DNA of 64,000 nucleotides from an uncultured Bacteroides sp. (GTDB lineage: Bacteria; Bacteroidota; Bacteroidia; Bacteroidales; Bacteroidaceae). Below, piece by piece: positions 33,442-43,600 of this stretch; position 1 is the stretch's first letter; every line of letters begins with the position of its first letter. The stretch is taken from assembly GCF_963677945.1 (NCBI RefSeq), contig NZ_OY782578.1:2385258-2449257 (forward strand), in the 5' to 3' direction. Under the pieces are notes generated by a model. The model was given only the letters and a program-made list of their open reading frames with translations. It ran no database searches and was not told the DNA's origin. Position numbers and translations under genes: made by a program.

Positions 33442-36327
33442 ATGAAAAAAATCGTGTTATCAGCAATCTTTAGTAGTTTGTTGGGCGGGTCTGCACATGC
33501 TCAACTATCGGAGTCTCTTAATGTAAAAGAGTTCAAATTAACTAATGGTCTTTCAGTATGGCTTAATGAAGACCATTCTCAGCCTAAAATTTTTGGCGCT
33601 GTTGTAGTTAAAGCAGGGTCAAAAGATTGTCCCAATACCGGTATTGCTCATTATTTTGAGCATATGATGTTTAAAGGGACCGATAAAATTGGAACTATAA
33701 ATTATAGTGAAGAGAAGATCTTATTAGATTCTATTGCTCAAAAGTATGATGAGGTTGCACTGACTAAAGATGAAGCTAAACGCAAACAAATTCAGAAGGA
33801 AATAAATGAACTAAGTATTCGTTCTTCAAAATATGTTATTCCTAATGAGTTCGACCGCCTTATCTCAAAATATGGCGGAAGTCGTTTAAATGCAGGAACT
33901 TCTTACGACTGTACTATTTATCACAACGAATTTTCACCTCAGTATATAAATCAATGGGCTGAACTTAATAGCGAACGTCTGATGAATCCCGTCTTCCGTC
34001 TGTTTCAAAGTGAACTTGAAACAGTGTATGAGGAGAAGAATATGTATAATGACATGATGGGATATCAGGCTTTTGAAAAAGTTGCAGAACGTTTCTTTAA
34101 TCCTCATCCATATGCTTTCCCTATTGTAGGTAGTACAGAAAATCTTAAAAATCCTCAGCTTTCCGAGATGAGAAAGTTTTTCGAGAAATACTATGTTTCC
34201 GGTAATATGGGACTTATATTAAGTGGTGATTTCAAAGCAGAAGAAGTTCTTCCTGTATTGGAAAAAACATTCTCAAGAATAAGAAAAGGAGATGCGCCGA
34301 AAAGAGAGATTGTGTCTTTGCCGCCTTTTTCAGGGGTGGAAGAATTTAAAATTAAAGTACCAATTCCAATAGTTAAGGCTTTGGTTCTGGGTTGGCGAGG
34401 TGTTCCTGCCAATCATGAAGATGAAGTAGCACTTCGCATTGCTATGGGAATCCTTAATAATGATAATAGTACCGGATATCTTGATAGACTGGCTGTGGAA
34501 GGCAAAATTATGGAATCCAGAGCTATGAATCTTAGTATGAATGAAGCCGGAGTAGTGGGAGTACTTACTGTTCCGAAATTACTGTTCCAGTCATATTCCG
34601 GAGCTAAGAAGCTTGTAATGCACGAAATAGACCGAGTGAAAAAAGGAGATTTCTCGGATGAAGTTTTCAATAGTCTCAAATTAGAGCAAAAAAGGAATTA
34701 TATTAAAAACCTGGAAAACATAGACTCTCGTGCACAAAAAATGTTGTCTCTGTTTTCAGAAGGAAAAAGCTGGACCGATTATCTTAATGAAGTTAAGAAG
34801 ATAGATGATCTTACAAAAGATGATATAGTGAAAATCGCAAATAAATATTTCACAGATAATTATCTTCAGGTAAAAAAGAAAACTGGTAACTATCCTAAGA
34901 ATAATCTGAAAAAGCCTGGATTTGCACCTATAATTCCTCAGAATTCAGAATCTAAATCAGATTTTGCCAAGGAAATGGAGCAGATAAAGACATTAGATGC
35001 ACATCCTCGTTTTCTCGATTTCAATAATGATGCTAAAGTAATTCAGGTAGCTCCTAAGGTTATTCTTTATGCTGCATCTAATCCACAGAATGATATATTT
35101 ACTTTAAATATTGAATATGGAAAAGGAACTTTAGAGTCAAAGCTTTTGACTCCAATGGCTACTTACCTGAATCTTTTAGGAACAGATTCTTCTTCTTTTG
35201 ATCAATTCAGGGCTAGATTACAAAATCTGGGTAGCACCTTATCTTTTGCTGCCGAACAGAATAAATTTAGTGTTGAAATATCCGGGTTCGATAAGAATTT
35301 TGAATCAACCTTAGAACTGGTTGCAGACTTCTTAACTCATGCGAAGGCGGAGCCCAAAAAGATGAAACAAGTGGTTGATGAGGCTAAATTGAGAGTGAAA
35401 GCCATTAAACGTTCTCCGGATGAGTTGGCTAATGCGCTGCTTGACAAAGTGCGTTACGGAGATAAATCCGAATACCTGAACCGCTTATCTGTTTCTGAAA
35501 TAAAGAAACTTAAAGGACAGGATTTGATTTCTGAATTTAATAGCATTCAGAAGGTTGAATGTAATATACATTATTGCGGAAATATAGCAACCGAAACTGT
35601 TGTTGACCAAATAAATAAGAATATCGGAGTAGAAAAGGTTAATGTACCTTCGCAAACTCCGGTTTGTAGAGAAGAAAAGGAATATAAAGAACAAACAGTT
35701 TATTTTATTGATGATCCTAAATCATCTCAAAGTATTATAGGAGGTTACATCAGAGGAGGAGTAAGCAATAACTCTTCAGAACGCTATCAGTCGGCTTTGT
35801 TTAATAGTTATTTTGGCGGGAGCATGAGCTCTGTACTATTTCAGCAGATTCGTGAATTCCGCTCTTTAGCTTACAGAGTACGTGCAACATACAAGCTACC
35901 TCCTTATAAATACAGTGATAAGAATGGTCAGCTGGTGGCAATGCTTTCAACTCAGTGTGATAAAACGACGGATGCAATGGGAATTCTTGATTCATTGATT
36001 AAACAGATGCCTGAAATAGCAGAACGTATTGAGATTGCCCGACAGGATGTTGTAAACAAGGCTAATAATGAATATCCTTCTTTGCGCGAACGTTCCTTAA
36101 AGATTTCATCTTTAATAAAAGAGGGATATGCTTCCGACCCGAATAAAGACATTATTACGAACGTTACCAACCTCGATATTAAGGATGTGGTAAATTTCTA
36201 TAATAAGAATGTAAAAGACCGTACTATAACATATGTGGTTGTAGGTAATTCTAAGAAAATTGATATGGCTAAGCTTTCATCCTTTGGAAAGATTATAAAA
36301 GTTAAGTCGAAAGATGTATTCAAATAG
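33442..36327 (+). CDS. M16-family zinc metallopeptidase, double-domain
   Basis: A 961-residue secreted protease with signal peptide MKKIVLSAIFSSLLGGSAHA. The inverted zinc motif HYFEH (His ~70) and the downstream Glu in ETVYEEKNMYNDMM are intact in the N-terminal half, and a substrate-binding RYGDKSEYLNR segment is in the C-terminal half. The C-terminal half repeats the fold but lacks HxxEH, as is usual in pitrilysin-type enzymes where it forms a non-catalytic clamp. It probably degrades peptides in the periplasm. Length is normal for single-chain M16 proteins. It is third in the unit starting at 32760 and followed by a strong terminator. Confidence 0.93.
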   Translation: MKKIVLSAIFSSLLGGSAHAQLSESLNVKEFKLTNGLSVWLNEDHSQPKIFGAVVVKAGSKDCPNTGIAHYFEHMMFKGTDKIGTINYSEEKILLDSIAQKYDEVALTKDEAKRKQIQKEINELSIRSSKYVIPNEFDRLISKYGGSRLNAGTSYDCTIYHNEFSPQYINQWAELNSERLMNPVFRLFQSELETVYEEKNMYNDMMGYQAFEKVAERFFNPHPYAFPIVGSTENLKNPQLSEMRKFFEKYYVSGNMGLILSGDFKAEEVLPVLEKTFSRIRKGDAPKREIVSLPPFSGVEEFKIKVPIPIVKALVLGWRGVPANHEDEVALRIAMGILNNDNSTGYLDRLAVEGKIMESRAMNLSMNEAGVVGVLTVPKLLFQSYSGAKKLVMHEIDRVKKGDFSDEVFNSLKLEQKRNYIKNLENIDSRAQKMLSLFSEGKSWTDYLNEVKKIDDLTKDDIVKIANKYFTDNYLQVKKKTGNYPKNNLKKPGFAPIIPQNSESKSDFAKEMEQIKTLDAHPRFLDFNNDAKVIQVAPKVILYAASNPQNDIFTLNIEYGKGTLESKLLTPMATYLNLLGTDSSSFDQFRARLQNLGSTLSFAAEQNKFSVEISGFDKNFESTLELVADFLTHAKAEPKKMKQVVDEAKLRVKAIKRSPDELANALLDKVRYGDKSEYLNRLSVSEIKKLKGQDLISEFNSIQKVECNIHYCGNIATETVVDQINKNIGVEKVNVPSQTPVCREEKEYKEQTVYFIDDPKSSQSIIGGYIRGGVSNNSSERYQSALFNSYFGGSMSSVLFQQIREFRSLAYRVRATYKLPPYKYSDKNGQLVAMLSTQCDKTTDAMGILDSLIKQMPEIAERIEIARQDVVNKANNEYPSLRERSLKISSLIKEGYASDPNKDIITNVTNLDIKDVVNFYNKNVKDRTITYVVVGNSKKIDMAKLSSFGKIIKVKSKDVFK

Positions 36328-36395
36328 CAATATTAAATAGAAGTATAATAGTTCTCCGTTTATATTGAAAGCATAATCGGAGATACAAAACTATC

Positions 36396-36430
36396 AGGCC
36401 GGAGTTCAGCAAACTTCCGGCCTGTTTTTT
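36396..36430 (+). terminator. Terminator after the M16 protease
   Basis: CAGGCCGGA (36396-36404) pairs with TCCGGCCTG (36416-36424), with additional pairs inside, followed by six T. Confidence 0.92.
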
Positions 36431-36455
36431 ATAGAAACACGTCGCGTGTTTATGT

Positions 36456-36536
36456 ATCCTTGTACAAAAGAATGCATTCTTTTGTACAAAAGATTTAATT
36501 GTTCTGTACAGAAGATTACAATCTTTTGTACAAGAT
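36456..36536. repeat. Second TGTACA array, exact 22-bp spacing
   Basis: TGTACA starts at 36461, 36483, 36505 and 36527, again with three 16-nt spacers. The first spacer AAAGAATGCATTCTTT is a perfect palindrome. The left edge ATCCTTGTACAAAAGA is identical over 16 nt to the array at 22028. It lies directly after the M16 terminator, outside any gene. Confidence 0.82.
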
Positions 36537-36833
36537 ATTATTAATGTCTGGTTTTGAAAATATAAATCTACTCGGGCTATTTAAAAAACTCCGGCGGCAT
36601 TTTAATGAAATGTAGGAGTAGTTTTATATACAGAAACACAACACAAATTTTAATTTTGCGAATTTGATCTAGCAATCTAGCACCTTGTCTCGTCCTGATT
36701 TTAGCTCATTTCTAAGTAAACTATACCTGTAAAATGCCCTCATTTTGCATGTCTACTACTATTTAATAAGCAAAAGCGGAGATTCTTAAAAACAGAACCA
36801 CTGAGGATTTGTACTTAAGTGTTTCAAACTCTT
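36537..36833. other. Non-coding gap
   Basis: No ORF, RNA gene or clear terminator was recognised here. It lies between the second TGTACA array and the stop codon of the minus-strand outer-membrane protein gene. Only short imperfect repeats, for example a doubled CTAGCA, are visible. Confidence 0.5.
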
Positions 36834-37472
36834 TTAAAGTATTTGTAGCTTTACCCCTAATGAAAGATGAAGATAATCTTCAGGCTTAAGATATCTGTTT
36901 CCAAAAGCACTAATTATATAAAGATCACTAGTTCCAATTTCGTAAAAGAGCGTTATAGCTCTTGCCATTTTGGCTTTGTCTGTATCCAGATTATAAGTAA
37001 AACGTTGTCCGACAAAAATATTCGATCTTATTTTTGTTGAGAAGTTATAATACCCTTTTGGGTAGCGGTCTGGCTCTTTCACCCAAAAATCTTCACTTAA
37101 AACAGTATTTATATAAAGCCCGCAGGCAAGAGGCTCAATTGAGAAATTATTTCCCAGATCTATCTTCCAGGGCATAAAATTTTGTTTCAGCGTAAATGTA
37201 GCTTTTGCTTTAGAGGAATAATGAGGCACGAATCCAAGCATAACATCTGTTTCCCATTGATGCTGCTTCCCATAATCCCAGCCTATTCCCGCAGACAATA
37301 ATCCCATTGAACCGGCAAACTGTAACTTTGTGTATTTAGGTATTAGCTTTTGCCATGCAGATTGATAACGCTCAACGTGTTGTTCATATTTGCTCTGTGC
37401 ATCAGCATAAAATGGAATTAGTAAAAAGAAAGAGATAATATAATGTAATTTTTTAATATCGTACCACTTCAT
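36834..37472 (-). CDS. Predicted outer-membrane protein, unknown function
   Basis: A 212-residue exported protein with signal peptide MKWYDIKKLHYIISFFLLIPFYADA. The body alternates polar and hydrophobic residues as in barrel strands (LQFAGSMGLLSAGIGWDYG, WETDVMLGFVPHYSS, KIRSNIFVGQRFTYNL, YLHLSLGVKLQIL) and ends in a strand. Tyr/Trp/Gly-rich composition also suits a small beta-barrel. No named family is recognised. Its start overlaps the stop of the upstream metallophosphoesterase gene by 20 nt, so the two are translationally linked and may act together at the envelope. Confidence 0.75.
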   Translation of the reverse strand: MKWYDIKKLHYIISFFLLIPFYADAQSKYEQHVERYQSAWQKLIPKYTKLQFAGSMGLLSAGIGWDYGKQHQWETDVMLGFVPHYSSKAKATFTLKQNFMPWKIDLGNNFSIEPLACGLYINTVLSEDFWVKEPDRYPKGYYNFSTKIRSNIFVGQRFTYNLDTDKAKMARAITLFYEIGTSDLYIISAFGNRYLKPEDYLHLSLGVKLQIL

Positions 37473-38265
37473 AAGTATATCCTTTAGGAGTTATTGTAAA
37501 CAGCAGGTAACTTCGGTCTTTCATGCAGTTACTTCCATAGTATATTATTCCATCATTAAAAAGATCGTTCACTTCAATATTATGATTATGAGCATTAAGA
37601 CAGAATTGTATACCAGGGAATTGTTTGACATAATATTCGAAAAGCTGGGCAGAATTATTGTTGAATTGTACACCAAGTGGTCGTACATGCATTGCAATAA
37701 CAGTTTTTTCCTGATTGGGACTTTTATTCTTAAGTTCATTATTTATAAAGGTGAAATCGGGAACCGGATGAGAATAATCATATTCGAGTGCATTTGTATT
37801 TAGGCATACAAATTTTGTATTCCCGGCCATAAAAGAGAAATTCTCTTCACCGAATATTTCCTCATATATATCTTCACCATTTCCCAGACAGTCGTGGTTA
37901 CCAAGAATGGCTACATAAGGAACTTTAAGTGAATTCATTATATCACGCATCCACATAAATTCTTTTGTAGCGCCAAAGTCACTCATGTCACCGCCGTGAA
38001 TAACGAAATCAATATCGTTTCGCCTATTGAGACTCTTTACAAATTCTTCGGTTTCGTCATACCAACGTTGAGAATCGCCCATCATAACAAAACGTATTGT
38101 GTCTTTTCCTTCGGTGTTTTCTTCTATGCGTTTTATGTTTTTTTTGTTAATGCCAATTTCTCCTCTTATGCGTCCGTCGTAGGGTTGATATTCAAATAAA
38201 TCACAGGAAAAAAATGTAAATACAAAGAATAATAGAGTCAGAATAATAATTTTCTTTTTTCGCAT
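37453..38265 (-). CDS. Metallophosphoesterase lipoprotein
   Basis: A 270-residue calcineurin-like phosphoesterase. The signal is a lipoprotein type (IIILTLLFFVFTFFSC). Metal-binding motifs appear in the right order: VMMGDSQ (D-x-H-like position with Gln), VIHGGDMSDFG (GD), AILGNHDCLG (GNHD), AMHVRP and NAHNHNIEV (GHxH equivalent). Substitution of the usual first DxH by DSQ is common in this sub-group. Substrate is unknown; lipid-, nucleotide- or phosphodiester-linked compounds outside the inner membrane are possible. It is first of a two-gene unit with the overlapping outer-membrane protein. Confidence 0.85.
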   Translation of the reverse strand: MRKKKIIILTLLFFVFTFFSCDLFEYQPYDGRIRGEIGINKKNIKRIEENTEGKDTIRFVMMGDSQRWYDETEEFVKSLNRRNDIDFVIHGGDMSDFGATKEFMWMRDIMNSLKVPYVAILGNHDCLGNGEDIYEEIFGEENFSFMAGNTKFVCLNTNALEYDYSHPVPDFTFINNELKNKSPNQEKTVIAMHVRPLGVQFNNNSAQLFEYYVKQFPGIQFCLNAHNHNIEVNDLFNDGIIYYGSNCMKDRSYLLFTITPKGYTYEVVRY

Positions 38266-38376
38266 GTTTAATCTTGTTTTATTCTACAAAAGTAGATGAT
38301 AAAACATACTGTATAAAGGTTTATTTTGGTCTATTATTGGCCAAAAAGTTCCAATTTTAATCACTGTTGAGATAAT

Positions 38377-38418
38377 AAAAAAAGCCGTAAACCATTTTAT
38401 TTTTTTATGGCTTACGAC
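38377..38418 (-). terminator. Terminator of the efflux/lpxA operon
   Basis: On the minus strand the 12-nt arm at 38418-38407 pairs with 38395-38384 (two wobble positions), followed by a run of U from 38383 onward. It starts 27 nt after the LpxA-like stop. Confidence 0.85.
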
Positions 38419-38444
38419 TTTTATGATAAAGGTAAAAAGTATAC

Positions 38445-39221
38445 TTAAATAAGTCCTTTATTCGAGTTCTTGATAAAGCTTATGATATTTTCTATCTCAT
38501 CACTCATTGGAACCTCTTGCACAACTCTTATTAATGCATCGGCAATACTTACTTTTGAATGGAAAACTAATCCATAAGCCTGAGCAATGTGCTGAATTAT
38601 TTTTTCTGAAAGATTATGATGTTTAAGCACTTCAACATTAACTCCATAATAACTGGTAGGATTTGTTGTAGTGACAATATATGGAGGAACATCTTTCTTT
38701 AAACGACATCCTCCTTGTATCAGGCTCCAGGCACCAACACGGGTATCCTGAAACATACTAACCATAGAACTGAATATTACATGAGAACCGATAACACAGT
38801 TTCCGGCAATAATACATTTTATGCCTATTACACAATGGTCTGCTATATTGCAATCATGGCAAATATGCACACCGTCCATAATAAAATTTTTATCACCAAT
38901 AACAGATTTTCCTGTCTTACTAGAAGAACGGCTGATTACTATATTTTCACGAAAGACATTATTATTTCCAATCTCAAGAATTGTATCTCCACCATGATAT
39001 GAAAAATCTTGTGGAGTAGCACCAAGAACAGTGTTTTGGAAAACCTGATTATTGTTTCCCATGCGAGTTCCGTTTAAAATACTTGCATTGGGCATAATGA
39101 CGCAATTATCTCCGATTACCACATTTTTATCAATGTATGCAAAAGGATGTATAACTACACCTTCTCCAATTTTAGCTTCCGGATCAACATAAGCCAATGG
39201 GCTGATTGTATTCATATGCAT
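38445..39221 (-). CDS. LpxA-like acyltransferase, left-handed beta-helix
   Basis: A 258-residue hexapeptide-repeat protein resembling UDP-GlcNAc 3-O-acyltransferase LpxA, which starts lipid A synthesis. Repeats run through residues ~8-190 (for example PEAKIGEGVVIHPFAYID and GDNCVIMPNAS), the catalytic-His region reads GVHICHDCNIADHCVIG, and the helical C-terminal domain ends the protein. LKKDVPPYIVTTTNP matches the LpxA C-terminal junction. The segment equal to AVHQF reads SMFQD, so it is a divergent paralogue and may use another substrate. It lies 18 nt after the outer-membrane efflux gene and before the operon terminator, an unusual place for lpxA. The ATG at 39215 is an alternative start. 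Confidence 0.75.
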   Translation of the reverse strand: MHMNTISPLAYVDPEAKIGEGVVIHPFAYIDKNVVIGDNCVIMPNASILNGTRMGNNNQVFQNTVLGATPQDFSYHGGDTILEIGNNNVFRENIVISRSSSKTGKSVIGDKNFIMDGVHICHDCNIADHCVIGIKCIIAGNCVIGSHVIFSSMVSMFQDTRVGAWSLIQGGCRLKKDVPPYIVTTTNPTSYYGVNVEVLKHHNLSEKIIQHIAQAYGLVFHSKVSIADALIRVVQEVPMSDEIENIISFIKNSNKGLI

Positions 39222-39239
39222 TTTATTTAAGTTTATGTA

Positions 39240-40616
39240 TTATCTTCCACCACCCAGAGCCTGATAAAGATTGATAACGGCCTGAATGCGTTCAAAACTA
39301 TCTTTAACATCAGATAACTGAGCACTCAATAATGATTGCTTAGCAGTTAAAACTTCCAGATATGTAGATGACTGGTATTTCATTAATTGCATTGTTTTAT
39401 CAACACTACTTTCCAATGATTGAATCTGCAGTTTGCGTTGAACACACTTTTCATTGGAAGACTGGAACTGGTAAAGAGCATTGCTAACTTCAGAGCCAGC
39501 ATTTAATATGCTTTTCTGGAAAGAAAGTAGTGCTTCTTCTTGCTGAGCCTTAGCAATTTTAAGTTTAGCAACATTAGCTCCCCGGTCAAAGATTGGCTGA
39601 GTTAAAGAACCAACAGCTGAAGCAATAAATTTCCCCGGATTGATAATTGCACCTCCGGCACTGTTTGTCCATCCTGCTGATCCATTTATTGTGATTTTAG
39701 GATAGAATGCCGAGCGTGCTTGGTTTGTGTAATAGTAACTACCAGCCAATGCCATCTCTGCCTGTTTTACATCCGGGCGGTTAGAAAGCATTTGTACAGG
39801 AATACCTGCAGATAAATGCTCAGGCATTTGTTGTTCAGCCAATGTTCCACGCTCAATTTGCTTAGGAGCTTGCCCAAGAAGCAGTGATAATGTATTTTCA
39901 GTTTCCCGGATCTGCTTTTTAAGATCAGGTATACTTGCTTTTACTGTATAGTAATTAGCTTCACTTTGAGATACAGCAGCTTCATTTGTAAGGCCTGCTT
40001 GTTTCATTATTTTCATGGCCTTGATATTCTCTTCCCAGTTTTTTGCTGTTTCCTCAGTGATGTTCAACTGCCTGTCGAGCATTAACAGAGTATAATAACA
40101 GTTAGCAACATTGGCAATAACTTGAGTTTGCACAGCCTGTCGATATGCTTCACTTTGCAATAGTGTAGCTTTAACTTCACGTTTTGCATTCAGGATATTT
40201 CCAAATATATCTAGTTCCCAACTAGCAGTAACTGGCAACTGATATGTTTTTGTTGCAGCTTTGTTGTCAAAGCTACTGATTGTTCCCTGTGGCGACAATG
40301 AAAGAGATGGAAGAAATGCCAGACGGGCAGCAGTCAATGTTGATTTTACTTCTTCAACTTTAAGCATTGCTGTCTGTAAATCAAGATTACTTGATAAACC
40401 TTTCTCTATCAGAGCCTGAAGCTTTGGATCTTTGAATACTTCTTTCCATGGAAGATTTCCCATGTTGGTTGTATCAGAAGCTAAAGTATCCTTTACCGAA
40501 ACAGTATCCCTATACATCCCGGAAACATCAACTTTTGGCCTTTCGTATGTCTTGTAGATATTGCAACTGCTTAAGACAGCAGTTGCACATATCATTCCTA
40601 TTATTTGTTTTTTCAT
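39240..40616 (-). CDS. Outer-membrane efflux lipoprotein (TolC/OprM type)
   Basis: A 458-residue outer-membrane factor with lipoprotein signal MKKQIIGMICATAVLSSC and the typical start NIYKTYERPKVD. The two structural repeats of the TolC fold are visible in NLDLQTAMLKVEEVKSTL and RPDVKQAEMALAGSYYYT. It forms the exit duct of the tripartite pump encoded upstream. The frame is open for 45 more codons upstream, but those overlap the RND gene, and the signal peptide fixes the start at 40616, 4 nt after the RND stop; an in-frame ATG at 40628 is possible. Confidence 0.92.
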   Translation of the reverse strand: MKKQIIGMICATAVLSSCNIYKTYERPKVDVSGMYRDTVSVKDTLASDTTNMGNLPWKEVFKDPKLQALIEKGLSSNLDLQTAMLKVEEVKSTLTAARLAFLPSLSLSPQGTISSFDNKAATKTYQLPVTASWELDIFGNILNAKREVKATLLQSEAYRQAVQTQVIANVANCYYTLLMLDRQLNITEETAKNWEENIKAMKIMKQAGLTNEAAVSQSEANYYTVKASIPDLKKQIRETENTLSLLLGQAPKQIERGTLAEQQMPEHLSAGIPVQMLSNRPDVKQAEMALAGSYYYTNQARSAFYPKITINGSAGWTNSAGGAIINPGKFIASAVGSLTQPIFDRGANVAKLKIAKAQQEEALLSFQKSILNAGSEVSNALYQFQSSNEKCVQRKLQIQSLESSVDKTMQLMKYQSSTYLEVLTAKQSLLSAQLSDVKDSFERIQAVINLYQALGGGR

Positions 40617-40620
40617 TCCG

Positions 40621-43600
40621 TTATTCATTATCAATGTTACTATATTGTTCAAGCTCTGGAATTGCTTCACTGATATCCATTCCTGTCTTCTGTATAGGTT
40701 TGATTTTTTCCTGCAGATATTCAAAAGCAACGAATAATCCCGGTACCACAAATATCTGGCATATCACACCAATTAACATACCACCCACAGCACCACCACC
40801 AAGAGTACGGTTACCGTTTGCACCAACACCACTTGCAAACATCAGAGGTAGCAGACCAATAATCATAGCCAGTGATGTCATCAAAATAGGACGTAAACGA
40901 GCTGTTGCACCCAATATGGCAGAATAGGTTACACTCATACCTGAATGTCTTCTTTGAAGAGCAAACTCTGTGATTAGAATGGCATTCTTTGCTAATAATC
41001 CAATCAACATAATCAATGCAATTTGCAGATAAATATCGTTCTGGGTTCCCATGAATTTAGCAAAAATGAATGCTCCTGCCAGACCGAATGGAATGGATAA
41101 TATTACTACAAGTGGTAATATATAGCTTTCATATTGTGCACTAAGCAATAAGTAAACGAAGACAAAGCACAGAACGAATACAATTGCGGTAGTACTTCCT
41201 CCGGTACTTTGTTCTTCACGGGTCATTCCGGAGAATTCATATCCATATCCGGTTGGCAGAGTTTGCGCGGCAACTTCTTCAATGGCTTTGATAGCTTCTC
41301 CTGAAGCAAAACCAGGTTTTGGAGATCCGTTTATAGCCATTGAAGTAAACATATTGAATCTGTTGATCACATCCGGACCATAAACTCTCTTTATCGTCAT
41401 GAACTGATTGATAGGAGCCATCTCTGTACCATTACGAACATAGATACTATTTAATGTTTCAGGACTAATACGGTATTTTGCATCTGCCTGAACATAAACT
41501 CTGTACAATTTACCAAAACGGTTGAAATTGGAAACGTACATACCGCCATAGTATCCCTGAAGAGTTTCAAGGATTGTACCTGGACTAATACCTGCTTGCT
41601 TACACTTAGCCGCATCTACATCAACTTGATATTGAGGGAAGTTTGGATTAAATGAAGTCATGGCTCTTGCAATCTCCGGCCGCTGATTTAAAGCAGCCAG
41701 GAAGTTTTGCGATACCTGACTAAAGTTTTCAAGACTACCACCTGTTTTATCCTGAAGGTTCATTTCAAAACCATTAGTCATACTATAACCGGAAATCATC
41801 GGAGGAGCGAAGATAAGTATTTGAGCATCTTTTATGCTTGCAGTCTGCTGATATAGCATACCGATAATACTGTTTACATCCTGTCCTTTTCCCTTACGTT
41901 CATCCCAGTTACGAAGTTTGCAGAAAAAACTACCATAAGAACTACCTGAACCTGATATAAGTCCATAACCGCCAATCAGCATGTTTGATTCAATCGAAGG
42001 GTTGGTTTTCAGAATATCGTTCACTTTTCTCATTGTTTGTTCAGTGCGTTCCAATGATGTTCCAGGTGCCATGTTTACTGACATCATAAAGATTCCGGTA
42101 TCTTCATTCGGCACCATTCCTGATGGAGTAAATTTCATTAATACTACTAGCAAAATGAAACTTATGATAACCAAACCAAATGATATCCATTTATGTTTGA
42201 TAATTCGTGATATGCTACCTTTATATTTTTCCAGTAACTTCTCATAAGTTGTATTGAAAGCTATATGGAAACGTTCTATAAAACTGGTCTTATTATCCTC
42301 TCCCTCTTTATTGTGTGGTTTTAGGAATATAGCACACAATGCCGGACTTAGGGTTAATGCATTTAAGGCAGAGAAGCCAATTGCGACAGCCATTGTTACA
42401 CCAAATTGCCTATAGAATACCCCGGAAGTTCCTCCCATGAAACTAACAGGAACAAACACAGACATCATTACCAGAGTAATGGAAAGGATAGCTCCAGAGA
42501 TTTCACTCATAGCATCAATAGAAGCTAGCTTTGGTGATTTGTATCCCTGGTCTATTTTGGCGTGAACCGCCTCAACCACCACTATGGCATCATCCACCAC
42601 TATGGCTATGGCCAGTACCAATGCGCTTAAAGTCAATAAGTTGATACTGAATCCAAATAACTTCAACATTAAAAATGTACCAATCAAAGCTACCGGTATA
42701 GCAATTGCCGGAATAAGTGTGGAACGGAAATCCTGCAAGAAAATATATACTACTAAAACTACAAGTATAAAGGCTTCCAATAACGTTTTGAGTACTTCAT
42801 AAATTGAAGCAAACAAGAAGTCATTGGTGTTCATTATAATATTGTATTTTACTCCTGAAGGCAAAGACTTCTCTGTGTCCTTCATCAATGAAGTCACATT
42901 CTTGATGATTTCAGTAGCATTAGACCCTGGAGTTTGGTAAATAACACAAGTTACCGCGTTATGTCCGTCCGCATAACTATTTACACTGGTTGACTGTGCT
43001 CCTAGTTCTATACGCGCAACATCTTTAAGCCTTAAGATATTTCCATCTGCAGAAGCCTTAATAACTATATTCTCAAATTCTTCCGTTTTTTGAAGGCGTC
43101 CTTTTGACTTCATTACATATTGGAAAGACTGTTTTCCATCTTCTCCAAATTGTCCTGGTGCAGCTTCAATATTTTGTTCTGCTAATGCAGCGCTGATATC
43201 GCTTGGTATTAACTTGTATTGAGCCATTACTTCAGGCTTAAGCCATATACGCATTGAGTATTCACGTGCACCCATTACACTAGCATCACCTACACCAGGC
43301 ACACGCATAATTTGTGGTATAATGTTTATCTTAGCATAGTTCTGCAAGAATGTTTGGTCGTACTTGTCATCAGAACTATAGACAGAAAACACCATCAACA
43401 TACTAGTCTGACGTTTACTTGTGATAACGCCTACTTTAGTAACTTCTGCCGGTAGCAATCCTTGTGCTTTTGTTACACGGTTTTGTACATTTACAGCAGC
43501 CATATCAGGGTCACTTCCCTGTTTAAAGTATACATTAATAGTAGCGTACCCATTATTTGAAGCAGTAGATGTCATGTAAGTCATATTCTCCACCCCGTTG

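Noticed and set aside
40617-40751. N-terminal extension of the outer-membrane efflux protein
   Set aside because: The extra 45 codons overlap the RND gene and would bury the lipoprotein signal peptide that begins at 40616.
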